A stretch of 64,000 bases of DNA from CAIWHR01 sp963836265 (GCA_963836265.1 CAWIIO010000003.1:186001-250000); one strand, 5' to 3'; numbered from the stretch's first letter, positions 9,190 to 19,174 are shown. Program-made: numbers and translations. The notes: generated from the letters alone by a model not told the origin.

Positions 9190-9741
9190 TCAAGGGCACA
9201 TCGTGGCCGTCCTTTGGATCCGCGCGCGTCCGCTGTGGGCGAGGACCACGTCGAGCGCCTTCTGACCGTTGCGGCATACGGTCAGCGTGCCCATCTGCAG
9301 CCCGCCGTTGAGGAGCCGCGCCACTCCGAGATTGGTGTAAGACACGTAATCCGCGACGGGTCGATTGCCGCGCGCCGTGACCCCCGGCGGCGCCGCCTCG
9401 CCGACGCGCAGCGCCGCTGCCCCCGCATCGAGCTGTCCGTCGTGATCGGCGTCGCTGTAGACGACGAAACCCTGTGCCCAGTCACCGCCCGACGCGCACT
9501 GCCGATGATCCGCCGACTTGCAGACGTTGACCCGGATGCCGCGCTTGATCGCCTCGCTGCGCGCCGTGTTCATGTTCCCGGCGAGGTCGCGCGCGAAGTT
9601 CATCATCTGATACTCGGCGATCCAGTTGCTGTAGAGCGGCATTGCCAGTCCCGCGAGCAGCCCCGCGATCGCGAGCGCGATCACGAGCTCGATCAACGTG
9701 ATGCCCGACTCGCGCCGGCGGACTTGCGCCGAGGTTCGCAT
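9190..9741 (-). CDS. GspH/FimT-family pseudopilin (second copy)
   Basis: The 183-aa prepilin has the leader MRTSAQVRRRESG followed by ITLIELVIALAIAGLLAGLA, and a GspH-like head containing NFARDLAGNMNTARSEAIKR. The ATG at 9741 is preceded by GGGAGGCGATCG, a strong ribosome site, and is preferred over an ATG further upstream. It is the first gene of the pilin cluster. It has Cys pairs (NVCKSADHRQC and TVCRNG) as in other FimT/FimU proteins. A 278-nt divergent intergenic region separates it from the aromatic-CoA operon. Confidence 0.85.
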   Translation of the reverse strand: MRTSAQVRRRESGITLIELVIALAIAGLLAGLAMPLYSNWIAEYQMMNFARDLAGNMNTARSEAIKRGIRVNVCKSADHRQCASGGDWAQGFVVYSDADHDGQLDAGAAALRVGEAAPPGVTARGNRPVADYVSYTNLGVARLLNGGLQMGTLTVCRNGQKALDVVLAHSGRARIQRTATMCP

Positions 9742-9933
9742 CGATCGCCTCCCGTTTCGCTGGAACGCACGGGACGGACCCGGCCGCGCGTCCCGATGCT
9801 CGGCCGAGCGGCGGCGCATGAAAATCGTCCGGACAGGCTAAGCCATTGGACCCATTGATTTTCTTTGCTGCTGCTGTACGGAGACCGACAACCGCGCCGC
9901 GGCTCGGGACGAAGGCGCGAGGGATCCCGCGGC

Positions 9934-9961
9934 TTGACGGCAAATAATTTATGTCTAATAT
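9934..9961 (+). promoter_or_regulatory. Sigma70-like promoter of the aromatic-CoA operon
   Basis: TTGACG at 9934-9939 and TAATAT at 9956-9961 are separated by 16 bp, in an AT-rich island within otherwise GC-rich sequence. This lies about 60 nt upstream of the preferred monooxygenase start at 10020. It is also why the upstream in-frame ATG at 9951 is unlikely, since it falls inside the promoter. Confidence 0.6.
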
Positions 9962-9962
9962 A

Positions 9963-9974
9963 TTCAGATCTGAA
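9963..9974. promoter_or_regulatory. Perfect 12-bp palindrome, candidate MarR operator
   Basis: TTCAGATCTGAA is a perfect dyad immediately downstream of the -10 box, about where transcription should start. The operon encodes its own MarR-family regulator at 12448. MarR proteins commonly bind short palindromes overlapping the promoter and release on binding an aromatic acid or its CoA thioester. The link between this site and that regulator is an inference. Confidence 0.5.
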
Positions 9975-10019
9975 GTGATCGGCGGGCCGTCGCCGCGCGG
10001 CGAGGCGGCCGCGGAGACC

Positions 10020-12347
10020 ATGCGCATTCTCTGCATCGGCGGGGGGCCGGCGGGCCTGTACTTCGCGCTGCTCATGAAAAAGGCCGACCCGCGCCATGCG
10101 GTCCGCGTCGTCGAGCGCAATCGTCCCTACGACACGTTCGGCTGGGGCGTCGTCTTCTCCGACAACACGCTGCAGAACCTCGAAGTCGCCGACCCCGAGA
10201 CCGCGCGCGAGATCGCCGGCGCGTTTAACCACTGGGACGACATCGACGTCCACTTCAAGGGCCGCACGATCACCTCGGGCGGCCATGGCTTCTGCGGGAT
10301 CGGCAGGAAGCGGCTGCTCAACATCCTGCAAAGACGCTGCGAGGCCCTCGGCGTCGAGCTCGTGTTCGAGACCGACGTCGCCGACGACGTCGAGGCGGCA
10401 CGCGCGTTCGGCGCCGATCTCGTGCTCGCTTCCGACGGCATCAACAGCCGGATCCGGACCCGATACATGGCCGCTTACGGCCCGGACGTCGACGTCCGCC
10501 GCTGCCGCTTCGTCTGGCTCGGCACGAACAAAAAGTTCCCTGCCTTCACCTTCGCGTTTGCCGATACCGATCATGGCTGGTTCCAGGCGCACGCCTATCA
10601 GTACGACGGCGACACGTCGACGTTCATCGTCGAGACGCCCGAAGAGGTCTGGCAGAAGTCGGGCATCGAGCGGATGTCGCAGGAGGAAGGCATCGCCTTC
10701 TGCGAAAGTCTCTTCGCGCGCTATCTCGACGGTCACGGGCTGATGAGCAACGCGACGCACCTGCGGGGCTCGGCGCTCTGGATCAGGTTCCCGCGCATCA
10801 TCTGCCGCACCTGGGTGCACTGGCTCGGCATCGACGAGCGCCGCGTTCCCGTGGTCCTCGCGGGCGACGCCGCACACACCGCGCATTTCTCGATCGGCTC
10901 CGGGACGAAGCTCGCGCTGGAGGACGGGATCGCGCTTGCGAGGGCGATGAGCGGCCACGCCGATCTCGCGGGGGCGCTCGCCACCTACGAAGCCGAACGG
11001 TCGGTCGAGGTGCTGAAGATCCAGAACGCCGCGCGAAACTCGACCGAATGGTTCGAGAACGTCGCGCGCTACACCGCGCTCGAGGCGCCGCAATTCGCCT
11101 ACAGCCTGCTGACAAGGAGTCAGCGGATATCGCACGAGAACCTGCGGCTCCGCGACTCCGCTTTCGTCGAGCGCATGGAGGCATGGTTCGCCGAGCGCGC
11201 GCGCGCGCCGGCCAAACCGATACCGCCGATGTTCACGCCGTTCACGCTGCGGGGACTCACGCTTTCGAATCGAGTCGTCGTCTCGCCGATGGCGCAGTAC
11301 TCCTGCAAGGACGGACTTCCCGACGATTACTATTTGGTTCACCTGGGGAGCCGCGCGCACGGCGGCGCGGCGCTGGTCTTCACCGAGATGACCTGCGTGT
11401 CGGCCGACGCCCGCATCTCGCCGGGCTGCGCCGGGATGTACGCCCCCGGCCACCGCGACGCGTGGGCTCGGATCGTCGACTACGTCCACGCGCGCACTTT
11501 GGCGAAGATCGGCATGCAGCTCGGCCACGCCGGTCCGAAAGGCTCGACGCAGCTCGGCTGGGAGGAAGCCGACGAGCCGCTCGCCGAAGGCAACTGGCCG
11601 CTGATCGCCCCGTCGGCGATCGCCTACGGGCCGCGCAATCAAGTGCCGCGGGAGATGACGGCAAGCGACATGGATCGCGTCAGGGCCGATTTCGTGCGCG
11701 CCGCGCGCTGGGCCGCGGAGTCCGGGTTCGACTGGCTCGAGCTCCACTGCGCGCACGGCTATCTGCTTTCGGCGTTCATCTGCCCGTTGACGAACCGCCG
11801 CGACGACGGGTATGGGGGCGCGCTCGAAAACCGATGTCGCTATCCGCTCGAAGTCTTTCGCGCGATGCGCGCGGTGTGGCCGGAAGACAAGCCGATGTCG
11901 GTGCGCATTTCGGCACACGACTGGGCGGAACGCGGCAACACCGGCGACGATGCGGTGGTGATCGCGCAGCTCTTCAAGGCGGCGGGCGCCGATCTGATCG
12001 ACGTGTCGTCGGGGCAGACGACGCGCGCCGCGACGCCGGTCTACGGGCGCATGTACCAGACGCCGTTCGCCGATCGCATCCGCAACGAGGTCGACATCGC
12101 GACGATGGCGGTGGGCGCGATCTTCGAGCCCGACCACGTCAACAGCATCGTGATGGCAGGCCGCGCCGATCTTTGCGCGCTCGCCCGGCCGCACCTCGCC
12201 GATCCCTACTGGACGCTTCACGCGGCGGCGCAGCAGCGCTACCACGACCTGCCCTGGCCGCCGCAATACCTGGCCGGCAAGGTGCAGCTCGAGCGCAATC
12301 TGGCGCGGACGGCGCAACTGGCCGAAGAGAAACCGGAGGACGCATGA
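10020..12347 (+). CDS. abmA: Fused flavin monooxygenase / OYE reductase, likely 2-aminobenzoyl-CoA monooxygenase/reductase
   Basis: The 775-aa protein is a two-domain fusion. The N-terminal ~390 residues form an FAD aromatic hydroxylase: CIGGGPAGLYFALL at the start and GDAAHTAHFSIGSGTKLALE near residue 280. From about residue 400 there is an old yellow enzyme domain (MFTPFTLRGLTLSNRVVVSP, HCAHGYLLSAFICPLTNRRD). This architecture is known for 2-aminobenzoyl-CoA monooxygenase/reductase of Azoarcus evansii and for proteins annotated as bifunctional salicylyl-CoA 5-hydroxylase/oxidoreductase. The reaction is C5 hydroxylation of the aryl-CoA followed by hydride reduction of the ring. GGAG precedes the ATG at 10020. 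The neighbouring CoA ligase and RidA favour 2-aminobenzoyl-CoA, but salicylyl-CoA cannot be excluded. Confidence 0.82.
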   Translation: MRILCIGGGPAGLYFALLMKKADPRHAVRVVERNRPYDTFGWGVVFSDNTLQNLEVADPETAREIAGAFNHWDDIDVHFKGRTITSGGHGFCGIGRKRLLNILQRRCEALGVELVFETDVADDVEAARAFGADLVLASDGINSRIRTRYMAAYGPDVDVRRCRFVWLGTNKKFPAFTFAFADTDHGWFQAHAYQYDGDTSTFIVETPEEVWQKSGIERMSQEEGIAFCESLFARYLDGHGLMSNATHLRGSALWIRFPRIICRTWVHWLGIDERRVPVVLAGDAAHTAHFSIGSGTKLALEDGIALARAMSGHADLAGALATYEAERSVEVLKIQNAARNSTEWFENVARYTALEAPQFAYSLLTRSQRISHENLRLRDSAFVERMEAWFAERARAPAKPIPPMFTPFTLRGLTLSNRVVVSPMAQYSCKDGLPDDYYLVHLGSRAHGGAALVFTEMTCVSADARISPGCAGMYAPGHRDAWARIVDYVHARTLAKIGMQLGHAGPKGSTQLGWEEADEPLAEGNWPLIAPSAIAYGPRNQVPREMTASDMDRVRADFVRAARWAAESGFDWLELHCAHGYLLSAFICPLTNRRDDGYGGALENRCRYPLEVFRAMRAVWPEDKPMSVRISAHDWAERGNTGDDAVVIAQLFKAAGADLIDVSSGQTTRAATPVYGRMYQTPFADRIRNEVDIATMAVGAIFEPDHVNSIVMAGRADLCALARPHLADPYWTLHAAAQQRYHDLPWPPQYLAGKVQLERNLARTAQLAEEKPEDA

Positions 12348-12447
12348 GTGCGCGGGGCGAAGCCAGGCCAAGGGCACGCCCGCGCACGCCTGCGGTGGCC
12401 GGGCGCCCTTCGGGTCGCGCAGCGCCAATGGCGCGGAGGCCACGCGG

Positions 12448-12984
12448 ATGAGCGCCGCCGCCAGGACGAGGGCCCCATCCGCGCGCGATCCCGAGTCGCG
12501 CCTCGACGACGATCACCACGAGGCGTTGCGCTTGTGGCTGCGGCTTCTCACCTGCACGCTGCTGATCGAGCGCCGCATTCGCGGCCGGCTGCGGGAACGT
12601 TTTTCGACCACGCTCCCGCGCTTCGACTTGATGGCGCAGCTCGAGCGCAACCCGGAGGGCTTGAGGATGGGCGAGCTGTCGCGCCGGATGATGGTGACGG
12701 GCGGCAACGTAACCGGCATCACCGATCAGCTCGCCGCGGAGGGGTTGGTCGAGCGGCGGCCGATCCCCGGTGACAGGCGGGTGCAGGCGGTGCGACTGAC
12801 AGCGAAGGGCCGGCGGGCGTTCGCTGCGATGGCGGCCGCGCACGAGCGATGGATCGTCGACCTGCTTTCCGGCCTCGGCACCGCCGAGCGCGACCGCCTG
12901 TATGCGCTGCTCGGCCGTTTGAAGACGACAGTCCGCGGGCGCGATCCCGACGCCGCCGCGGAGCCGGCGGGAGAGCTGACGTGA
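12448..12984 (+). CDS. MarR-family transcriptional regulator
   Basis: The 178-aa protein has a winged-helix core: RFDLMAQLERNPEGLRMGEL, then a recognition helix region GGNVTGITDQLAAEGLVERR and the wing PIPGDRRVQAVRLTAKGRRA. It lies inside the aromatic-CoA operon between the monooxygenase and the enoyl-CoA hydratase, and its stop overlaps the next ATG (TGATG). It probably represses the operon through the palindrome at 9963-9974 and responds to the aromatic acid or its CoA ester; that role is inferred from position. The preceding ~100 nt encode only a doubtful 35-codon frame coupled at both ends. Confidence 0.85.
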   Translation: MSAAARTRAPSARDPESRLDDDHHEALRLWLRLLTCTLLIERRIRGRLRERFSTTLPRFDLMAQLERNPEGLRMGELSRRMMVTGGNVTGITDQLAAEGLVERRPIPGDRRVQAVRLTAKGRRAFAAMAAAHERWIVDLLSGLGTAERDRLYALLGRLKTTVRGRDPDAAAEPAGELT

Positions 12985-13820
12985 TGACGATGGCGGATCA
13001 CACGCGACCGCTTCGCGGCTACGCGGCAACGCACTTCCGCTGGGACGCGGACCCTGACGGCAAGGTGGCGATGATCACGCTCGATCGTCCGGACAAGAAG
13101 AATCCGCTGACCTTCGACGCTTACGCGGAGCTGCGCGACCTGTTCCGCGCTCTCGCCTACGCGAGCGACGTGAAGGCCGTCGTCGTCACCGGCGCCGGCG
13201 GCAACTTCTGCTCGGGTGGCGACGTGCGCGAAATCATCGGCCCGCTGACGGAGATGACGATGCCCGGTTTGCTCGCCTTCACGCGGATGACCGGCGACCT
13301 AGTCAAGGCGATGCGCGCCTGCCCGCAGCCGATCGTCGCCGCCATCGACGGCATTTGCGCGGGCGCGGGCGCGATGATGGCGCTCGCCTCCGACTTCCGA
13401 TTCGGCACGCCGGCGGCAAAGACGGCGTTCCTGTTCGTCCGCGTCGGTCTCGCCGGCTGCGACATGGGCGCCTGTACGCTGCTGCCGCGGACGATCGGGC
13501 AGGGCCGCGCGGCCGAGCTCCTCTACACGGGCCGCGTAATGACCGCCGACGAAGGGGCGGCGTGGGGGTTTTTCAACCGGCTCGCGGCTCCCGCCGCGCT
13601 TGCGGCCGAAGCGCATGGATTCGCACGGTCACTCGCCGATGGCCCGACGTTCGCCCACGGCGTGACGAAGAAACTGCTGCATCAAGAGTGGGCGATGGAT
13701 CTCGACACGGCGATCGAAGCGGAGGCCGAGGCGCAGGCGATCTGCATGCAGACGCGCGATTTCCGGCGCGCTTACGAGGCGTTCGTCGCGAAGCAAAAGC
13801 CACGCTTCGAGGGCAATTGA
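12984..13820 (+). CDS. Enoyl-CoA hydratase/isomerase family protein
   Basis: The 278-aa crotonase-fold protein contains the CoA-binding and oxyanion-hole segments VTGAGGNFCSGGDVREI and GICAGAGAMMALASDFRFG. The catalytic-region sequence is VGLAGCDMGACTLLPR, where one of the two usual Glu residues is replaced (CDMGAC), suggesting a non-standard crotonase reaction rather than simple hydration. The ATG overlaps the marR stop by 1 nt. In the proposed pathway it would act on the non-aromatic cyclic acyl-CoA made by the fused monooxygenase/reductase, either adding water or opening the ring. Confidence 0.85.
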   Translation: MTMADHTRPLRGYAATHFRWDADPDGKVAMITLDRPDKKNPLTFDAYAELRDLFRALAYASDVKAVVVTGAGGNFCSGGDVREIIGPLTEMTMPGLLAFTRMTGDLVKAMRACPQPIVAAIDGICAGAGAMMALASDFRFGTPAAKTAFLFVRVGLAGCDMGACTLLPRTIGQGRAAELLYTGRVMTADEGAAWGFFNRLAAPAALAAEAHGFARSLADGPTFAHGVTKKLLHQEWAMDLDTAIEAEAEAQAICMQTRDFRRAYEAFVAKQKPRFEGN

Positions 13821-13892
13821 CGTGTGCCGTGGACGCGCGGCGAATGCCATCCCGAGCGGAGCGAGCGCTCTGCCGTTCAGCATCAACGCACG

Positions 13893-15080
13893 ATGAACCT
13901 CTCCCATCTCGACTGGCCGTTTTTCGACGCCGCGCACCGCCGCGTTGCCGATGACCTCGTGCGTTGGGCCGGGAGCTCGCTCGACGCGATCGGGCACGAC
14001 GACGTCGATGCGGCGTGCCGCGGCCTCGTCGTGCGCCTCGGCGCCGCCGGATGGCTGCGCTACTGCGTTCCGGCGGCGCACGGCGGGGCGTTGCCGGCGC
14101 TCGATTCGCGCGCGCTCTGCCTCGTGCGCGAGACGCTCGCGTGGCACGACAGCCTTGCCGACTTCGCGTTCGCGATGCAGGGGCTCGGCAGCGGCGCGAT
14201 CACGCTCGCCGGCACGAGCGAACAGAAGGACCGGTGGCTGCCGAGGGTCGCGCGGGGTGAGGCAATCGCCGCATTCGCCTTGTCGGAGCCGGACGCAGGA
14301 TCGGACGTCGCCGCACTGACGACACGGGCGCGCCGCGACGGCAGCGCGTGGACGCTGGACGGCGTGAAGACGTGGATCTCCAACGGCGGCATCGCCGATT
14401 TCTACTGCGTGTTCGCGCGCTCGGGTGAAGCGAGCGACGCGCACGGAATCTCCGCCTTCATCGTACCGGCCGATGCGCGGGGGCTGCGGATCGGTGAGCG
14501 CATCGAGGTGATCGCGCCGCATCCGCTCGCGCGGCTCGAGTTCGACGGCTGCCGGCTCCCGGGCGATGCGCTGCTCGGCGTCGAAGGCGAGGGCTTCAAG
14601 CTCGCGATGCGCACGCTCGACATCTTTCGTGCGTCGGTCGCGGCTGCGGCGATCGGCTTCGCCCGGCGCGCCCTGGACGAGTCGGTCGCGCATGTGCGCA
14701 AAAGGACGATGTTCGGCGCCACGCTTGGCGATCTTCAGCTCACGCAGGCACGCATCGGCGAGATGGCGACGGCGATCGATGCCGCGGCGTTGCTCGCCTA
14801 CCGTGCGGCGTGGCAGCGCGACGTCAGGGGCGGGCGAGCGACCACCGAGTCCGCGATGGCGAAGATGGCGGCGACCGAATCGGCGCAGCAGGTGATCGAC
14901 GCCGCGGTTCAGCTCTTCGGCGGTCGAGGCGTGGCGCGCGGCGAAGTCGTCGAGCGCCTCTACCGCGAGATCCGTGCGCTGCGCATCTACGAGGGCGCGA
15001 CCGAAGTCCAGAAGCTGATCGTCGCGCGGGAGCTGATGCGAAGCGGAGCGTCGGCGGAACCCCGGGAGGCCGAACCATGA
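13893..15080 (+). CDS. Acyl-CoA dehydrogenase family protein
   Basis: The 395-aa flavoprotein has the standard ACAD layout. It shows AFALSEPDAGSDVAALTTRA and TWISNGGIADFYCVFA around the FAD/substrate site, and RKRTMFGATLGDLQLTQARI in the C-terminal helical domain. The C-terminal IYEGATEVQKLIVARELM includes the Glu position used as catalytic base in many ACADs. The start at 13893 gives a normal N-terminus; the longer upstream frame translates a repeat-like stretch (HPERSERS) and is rejected. The stop overlaps the ligase ATG (ATGA). It likely oxidises a cyclic or ring-opened acyl-CoA in the same pathway. Confidence 0.87.
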   Translation: MNLSHLDWPFFDAAHRRVADDLVRWAGSSLDAIGHDDVDAACRGLVVRLGAAGWLRYCVPAAHGGALPALDSRALCLVRETLAWHDSLADFAFAMQGLGSGAITLAGTSEQKDRWLPRVARGEAIAAFALSEPDAGSDVAALTTRARRDGSAWTLDGVKTWISNGGIADFYCVFARSGEASDAHGISAFIVPADARGLRIGERIEVIAPHPLARLEFDGCRLPGDALLGVEGEGFKLAMRTLDIFRASVAAAAIGFARRALDESVAHVRKRTMFGATLGDLQLTQARIGEMATAIDAAALLAYRAAWQRDVRGGRATTESAMAKMAATESAQQVIDAAVQLFGGRGVARGEVVERLYREIRALRIYEGATEVQKLIVARELMRSGASAEPREAEP

Positions 15081-16717
15081 GCTACACGGCGCACGTCGAC
15101 ACGTTCGCGCGCGACAATCTGCCGCCGCGCGACGAATGGCCAGAGTTCATTTTCGAGCTGCCCGCGCTTCGCTATCCGGAGCGTCTCAACGCCGCGACCG
15201 AGTTGCTTGGCCGCGCCGCGGAGCGCGGGTGGAGCGGTCGCGTGGCGATTCGCTCGCCGGCGGGGCTGCGCTGGACCTACGCGGAGCTCGACGCCAACGC
15301 CAGCCGGATCGCGCATGTCCTGATCGAGGATCTCGGGCTTGTTCCGGGGAACCGCGTGCTGCTGCGTGCCCCGAACAGCCCACTCTACGCAGCGTGTTTC
15401 TTCGCGGTGCTGAAGGCCGGCGGCATCGCGGTCGGTACGATGCCGCTGCTCCGCGCGAAGGAGCTCGCCGACATCGTGACCAAGGCAGAGATTTCGCACG
15501 CGTTGTGCGACGTGCGGCTCGCGGCCGAGCTCGACGCCGCCCGTCCACGATGCCCGACGCTGGCCCACGTGATGTTCCTCGGCGACGCGGCGCCCGGCGG
15601 ACTCGAGCAGCGGATGGCGCCCAAGCCGGGGACGTTTGCGAACGTCGACACCGCGGCCGACGACACGGCGCTCATCGCCTTCACGTCAGGCACCACCGGA
15701 AAGCCCAAGGGAACGATGCATTTCCACCGCGACCTGATCGCGGCGTGCGATTGCTGGCCGTCGGCGATGCTGCGGGCGTGCGCGGACGACGTGTTCACGG
15801 GGAGCCCGCCGCTCGCGTTCACGTTCGGCTTGGGCGGCCTCCTGCTGTTTCCCCTGCGGGTCGGCGCGTCGACACTGCTGATCGAACGACCCTCGCCGGA
15901 CGTGTTGTTGCCGGCAATTGCGGAGCATCGCGCGACCGTGCTGTTCACGGCGCCGACGTCGTATCGCGCGATGGCCGGCAGCACGAAGGCGCACGATTTG
16001 TCGTCGTTGCGCAAATGCGTGTCGGCCGGCGAGACGCTGCCTGCCGCCACCCGCGAGCTGTGGAAGAACGCCACCGGCATCGAGATCATCGATGGCATCG
16101 GTGCCACGGAAATGCTCCACATCTTCATTTCGCACGACGAGGCGCACGCGCGGCCCGGCGCAACGGGGATCGTCGTGCCGGGCTATCGAGCGGCCGTCGT
16201 GGACAACGACGGCAATCCGGTACCACCCGGGACGGTCGGGCGTCTTGCGGTCAAGGGGCCGACGGGGTGCCGCTATCTCGCCGACGAGCGGCAACGGAAC
16301 TACGTGCGCCACGGCTGGAACTACACCGGCGATGCCTACTCGGTGGACGCCGACGGCTACTTCGTCTATCACGCGCGTACCGACGACATGATCGTCACGG
16401 CGGGCTACAACATCGGCGGCCCCGAGGTCGAGAGCGCGCTGCTGCTGCACTCCGCCGTCGCCGAGTGCGGCGTGATCGGCGTTCCGGACGAGGAGCGCGG
16501 GCAGATCGTCAAGGCGTTCATCGTCCTCAAGCCCGGATTCGAACCGGGGCCCGCCCTGACCGCGGAGCTGCAGGACTTCGTCAAGCGCACGATCGCGCCG
16601 TACAAGTATCCGCGCGCGATCGAATACCTGTCGTCGTTGCCGCGGACCGAGGTCGGCAAGCTGCAGCGGTTCAAGCTGCGGCAGCTCGAAGCCCAGCGGG
16701 CCGCGGCCCGTCCGTAG
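15077..16717 (+). CDS. abmG: Aryl-CoA ligase, likely 2-aminobenzoate-CoA ligase
   Basis: The 546-aa adenylate-forming enzyme carries the P-loop FTSGTTGKPKGTMHFHRD, the hinge region YTGDAYSVDADGYFVYHART, and the C-terminal catalytic Lys in RTEVGKLQRFKLR. The N-terminus (SYTAHVDTFARDNLPPRDEW) resembles my recollection of sequences annotated as 2-aminobenzoate-CoA ligase; that comparison is from memory. It activates the aromatic acid with ATP and CoA, the entry step of the operon. The ATG overlaps the dehydrogenase stop and is preceded by GGGAGG. Benzoate- or salicylate-CoA ligase activity is the main alternative. Confidence 0.8.
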   Translation: MSYTAHVDTFARDNLPPRDEWPEFIFELPALRYPERLNAATELLGRAAERGWSGRVAIRSPAGLRWTYAELDANASRIAHVLIEDLGLVPGNRVLLRAPNSPLYAACFFAVLKAGGIAVGTMPLLRAKELADIVTKAEISHALCDVRLAAELDAARPRCPTLAHVMFLGDAAPGGLEQRMAPKPGTFANVDTAADDTALIAFTSGTTGKPKGTMHFHRDLIAACDCWPSAMLRACADDVFTGSPPLAFTFGLGGLLLFPLRVGASTLLIERPSPDVLLPAIAEHRATVLFTAPTSYRAMAGSTKAHDLSSLRKCVSAGETLPAATRELWKNATGIEIIDGIGATEMLHIFISHDEAHARPGATGIVVPGYRAAVVDNDGNPVPPGTVGRLAVKGPTGCRYLADERQRNYVRHGWNYTGDAYSVDADGYFVYHARTDDMIVTAGYNIGGPEVESALLLHSAVAECGVIGVPDEERGQIVKAFIVLKPGFEPGPALTAELQDFVKRTIAPYKYPRAIEYLSSLPRTEVGKLQRFKLRQLEAQRAAARP

Positions 16718-16733
16718 GCGCGACGGTGCCGCC

Positions 16734-17159
16734 ATGAAGATCCTCCAACCTCCCGGCTGGATCGCGCCCAAGGGCTATGCGAACGGTGTCGCGGCCGAGG
16801 GCCGGGTCGTGTTCATCTCGGGGCAGGTCGGCTGGAATGCCGAGCAGAAGTTCGAAGCCGCCGATTTCGTGGGCCAGGCGCGCCAGGCGCTCGCGAACGT
16901 CGTGGCGGTGCTGGCGGAGGCGGGCGGGCGTCCCCGGCACATCGCGCGCATGACGTGGTACGTCGTCGACAGGCGCGAATACCTCGGATGCGGCAGGGCG
17001 CTCGGCGCGGCCTATCGCGAGATCATGGGGCGCCACTATCCGGCGATGTCGGCGGTCGAGGTCACGGCGCTGATGGAGGGTGCCGCGCGGGTCGAAATCG
17101 AGGCGACCGCGGTGCTGCCGGTTGATGCCCCTCAAGGAAAGACGAGGCGGGCACCGTAA
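16734..17159 (+). CDS. RidA family enamine/imine deaminase
   Basis: The 141-aa protein has the RidA (YjgF/YER057c/UK114) fold signature: VVFISGQVGWNAEQKFEAAD, the inter-subunit segment ARMTWYVVDRREYLG, and the C-terminal MEGAARVEIEATAVLP with the Arg that binds the substrate carboxylate. RidA proteins hydrolyse reactive enamines or imines to ketones plus ammonia. It is 17 nt downstream of the ligase, so probably co-transcribed. In this pathway it would suit deamination of a 2-amino-cyclohexenyl-CoA type intermediate, which is my inference. Confidence 0.85.
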   Translation: MKILQPPGWIAPKGYANGVAAEGRVVFISGQVGWNAEQKFEAADFVGQARQALANVVAVLAEAGGRPRHIARMTWYVVDRREYLGCGRALGAAYREIMGRHYPAMSAVEVTALMEGAARVEIEATAVLPVDAPQGKTRRAP

Positions 17160-17249
17160 AATCGGTATCATTTGCCAGGATCGGCGGCGAACAGCCGGGC
17201 GTCGCAGCGACGCCGCCGCGATCCGGCATCCCCTTCACGCGGAGCCTCC

Positions 17250-18450
<1,201 letters not shown>

Positions 18451-18452
<2 letters not shown>

Positions 18453-18527
18453 GTGGGGTCAGAGACGACTTTCATAACGCTGAGCCACCACTCGCAAAGG
18501 ACCGAGAAGTCGTCTCTGACCCTACTT
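18451..18527. repeat. 77-bp inverted-repeat element between gcdH and the GST gene
   Basis: The left arm 18451-18471 and right arm 18507-18527 are complementary at 20 of 21 positions around a 35-nt loop; the shared core is GGGTCAGAGACGACTT. The left arm begins on the gcdH stop codon and the right arm ends 5 nt before the next ATG. The GGGGTCAGAG terminus resembles REP/MITE sequences found next to REP-associated tyrosine transposases in Betaproteobacteria (from memory). It could also terminate gcdH transcription or fold in the mRNA. Confidence 0.75.
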
Positions 18528-18532
18528 TTCCA

Positions 18533-19174
18533 ATGAAGCTCTATGACTATTTCCGATCGTCGGCGGCCTATCGCGTCCGGATCGCGCTCAATCTGAAGAA
18601 GCTTGCACCCGAGCGCTACTTCGTCCACCTGCGCAAGGGCGACCAGCGCGCCGGCGAATACTTGTCGCTCAATCCGCAGGGGCTCGTGCCCTCGCTCGTC
18701 ACCGACGACAGCGATGTGCTGACGCAGTCGCTCGCGATCGTCGAATGGCTCGACGAGACGTACCCGCAGCCGCCGCTGCTGCCTGCCGATGCCGCCGGCC
18801 GCGCCCGCGTGCGCGCGATCGCGCTCGCGATCGCCTGCGACATTCATCCGCTCGACAATTCGCGGGTGCTCGATTACCTGACCGGGACACTCGGCATTAG
18901 CGAAGAGCAGCGCAACGGCTGGTACAAGTACTGGATCGACGTCGGGCTGGAGGCGCTCGAGACGCGACTCGCCCGCGAGAACGCGACCGGCCGCTTCTGT
19001 CACGGCGACGCGCCGACGATCGCCGATGTCTGCCTCGTGCCGCAGCTCGCCAATGCCCGCCGCGTCGCGTTCGATTTCACGCCGTACCCTACGCTCGCGC
19101 GGATCGAAGCCGCGTCCCTTGCCCTGCCCGCGTTCGCCGACGCCGCGCCGGCGCGACAACCCGACGCGGAATGA
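18533..19174 (+). CDS. maiA: Maleylacetoacetate/maleylpyruvate isomerase (zeta-class GST)
   Basis: The 213-aa protein starts MKLYDYFRSSAAYRVRIAL; the SSxxxR glutathione site is diagnostic of zeta-class GST isomerases. It continues with NPQGLVPSLVTD and the C-terminal N-capping segment GDAPTIADVCLVPQLANA. These enzymes isomerise maleylacetoacetate (tyrosine route) or maleylpyruvate (gentisate route) using glutathione. The next gene is a fumarylpyruvate hydrolase-like protein, so the gentisate role is plausible. No gentisate dioxygenase is in the window. The ATG follows the inverted repeat by 5 nt and has no obvious ribosome site. Confidence 0.88.
   Translation: MKLYDYFRSSAAYRVRIALNLKKLAPERYFVHLRKGDQRAGEYLSLNPQGLVPSLVTDDSDVLTQSLAIVEWLDETYPQPPLLPADAAGRARVRAIALAIACDIHPLDNSRVLDYLTGTLGISEEQRNGWYKYWIDVGLEALETRLARENATGRFCHGDAPTIADVCLVPQLANARRVAFDFTPYPTLARIEAASLALPAFADAAPARQPDAE

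Noticed and set aside
9693..12443. A long minus-strand open frame opposite the monooxygenase/reductase.
   Set aside because: Compositional shadow with Arg/Ala bias; the plus-strand protein has complete FAD and OYE motifs.
13824..13892. A longer start for the acyl-CoA dehydrogenase.
   Set aside because: The upstream frame encodes HPERSERS-type repeat sequence and the ATG at 13893 gives the normal family N-terminus.
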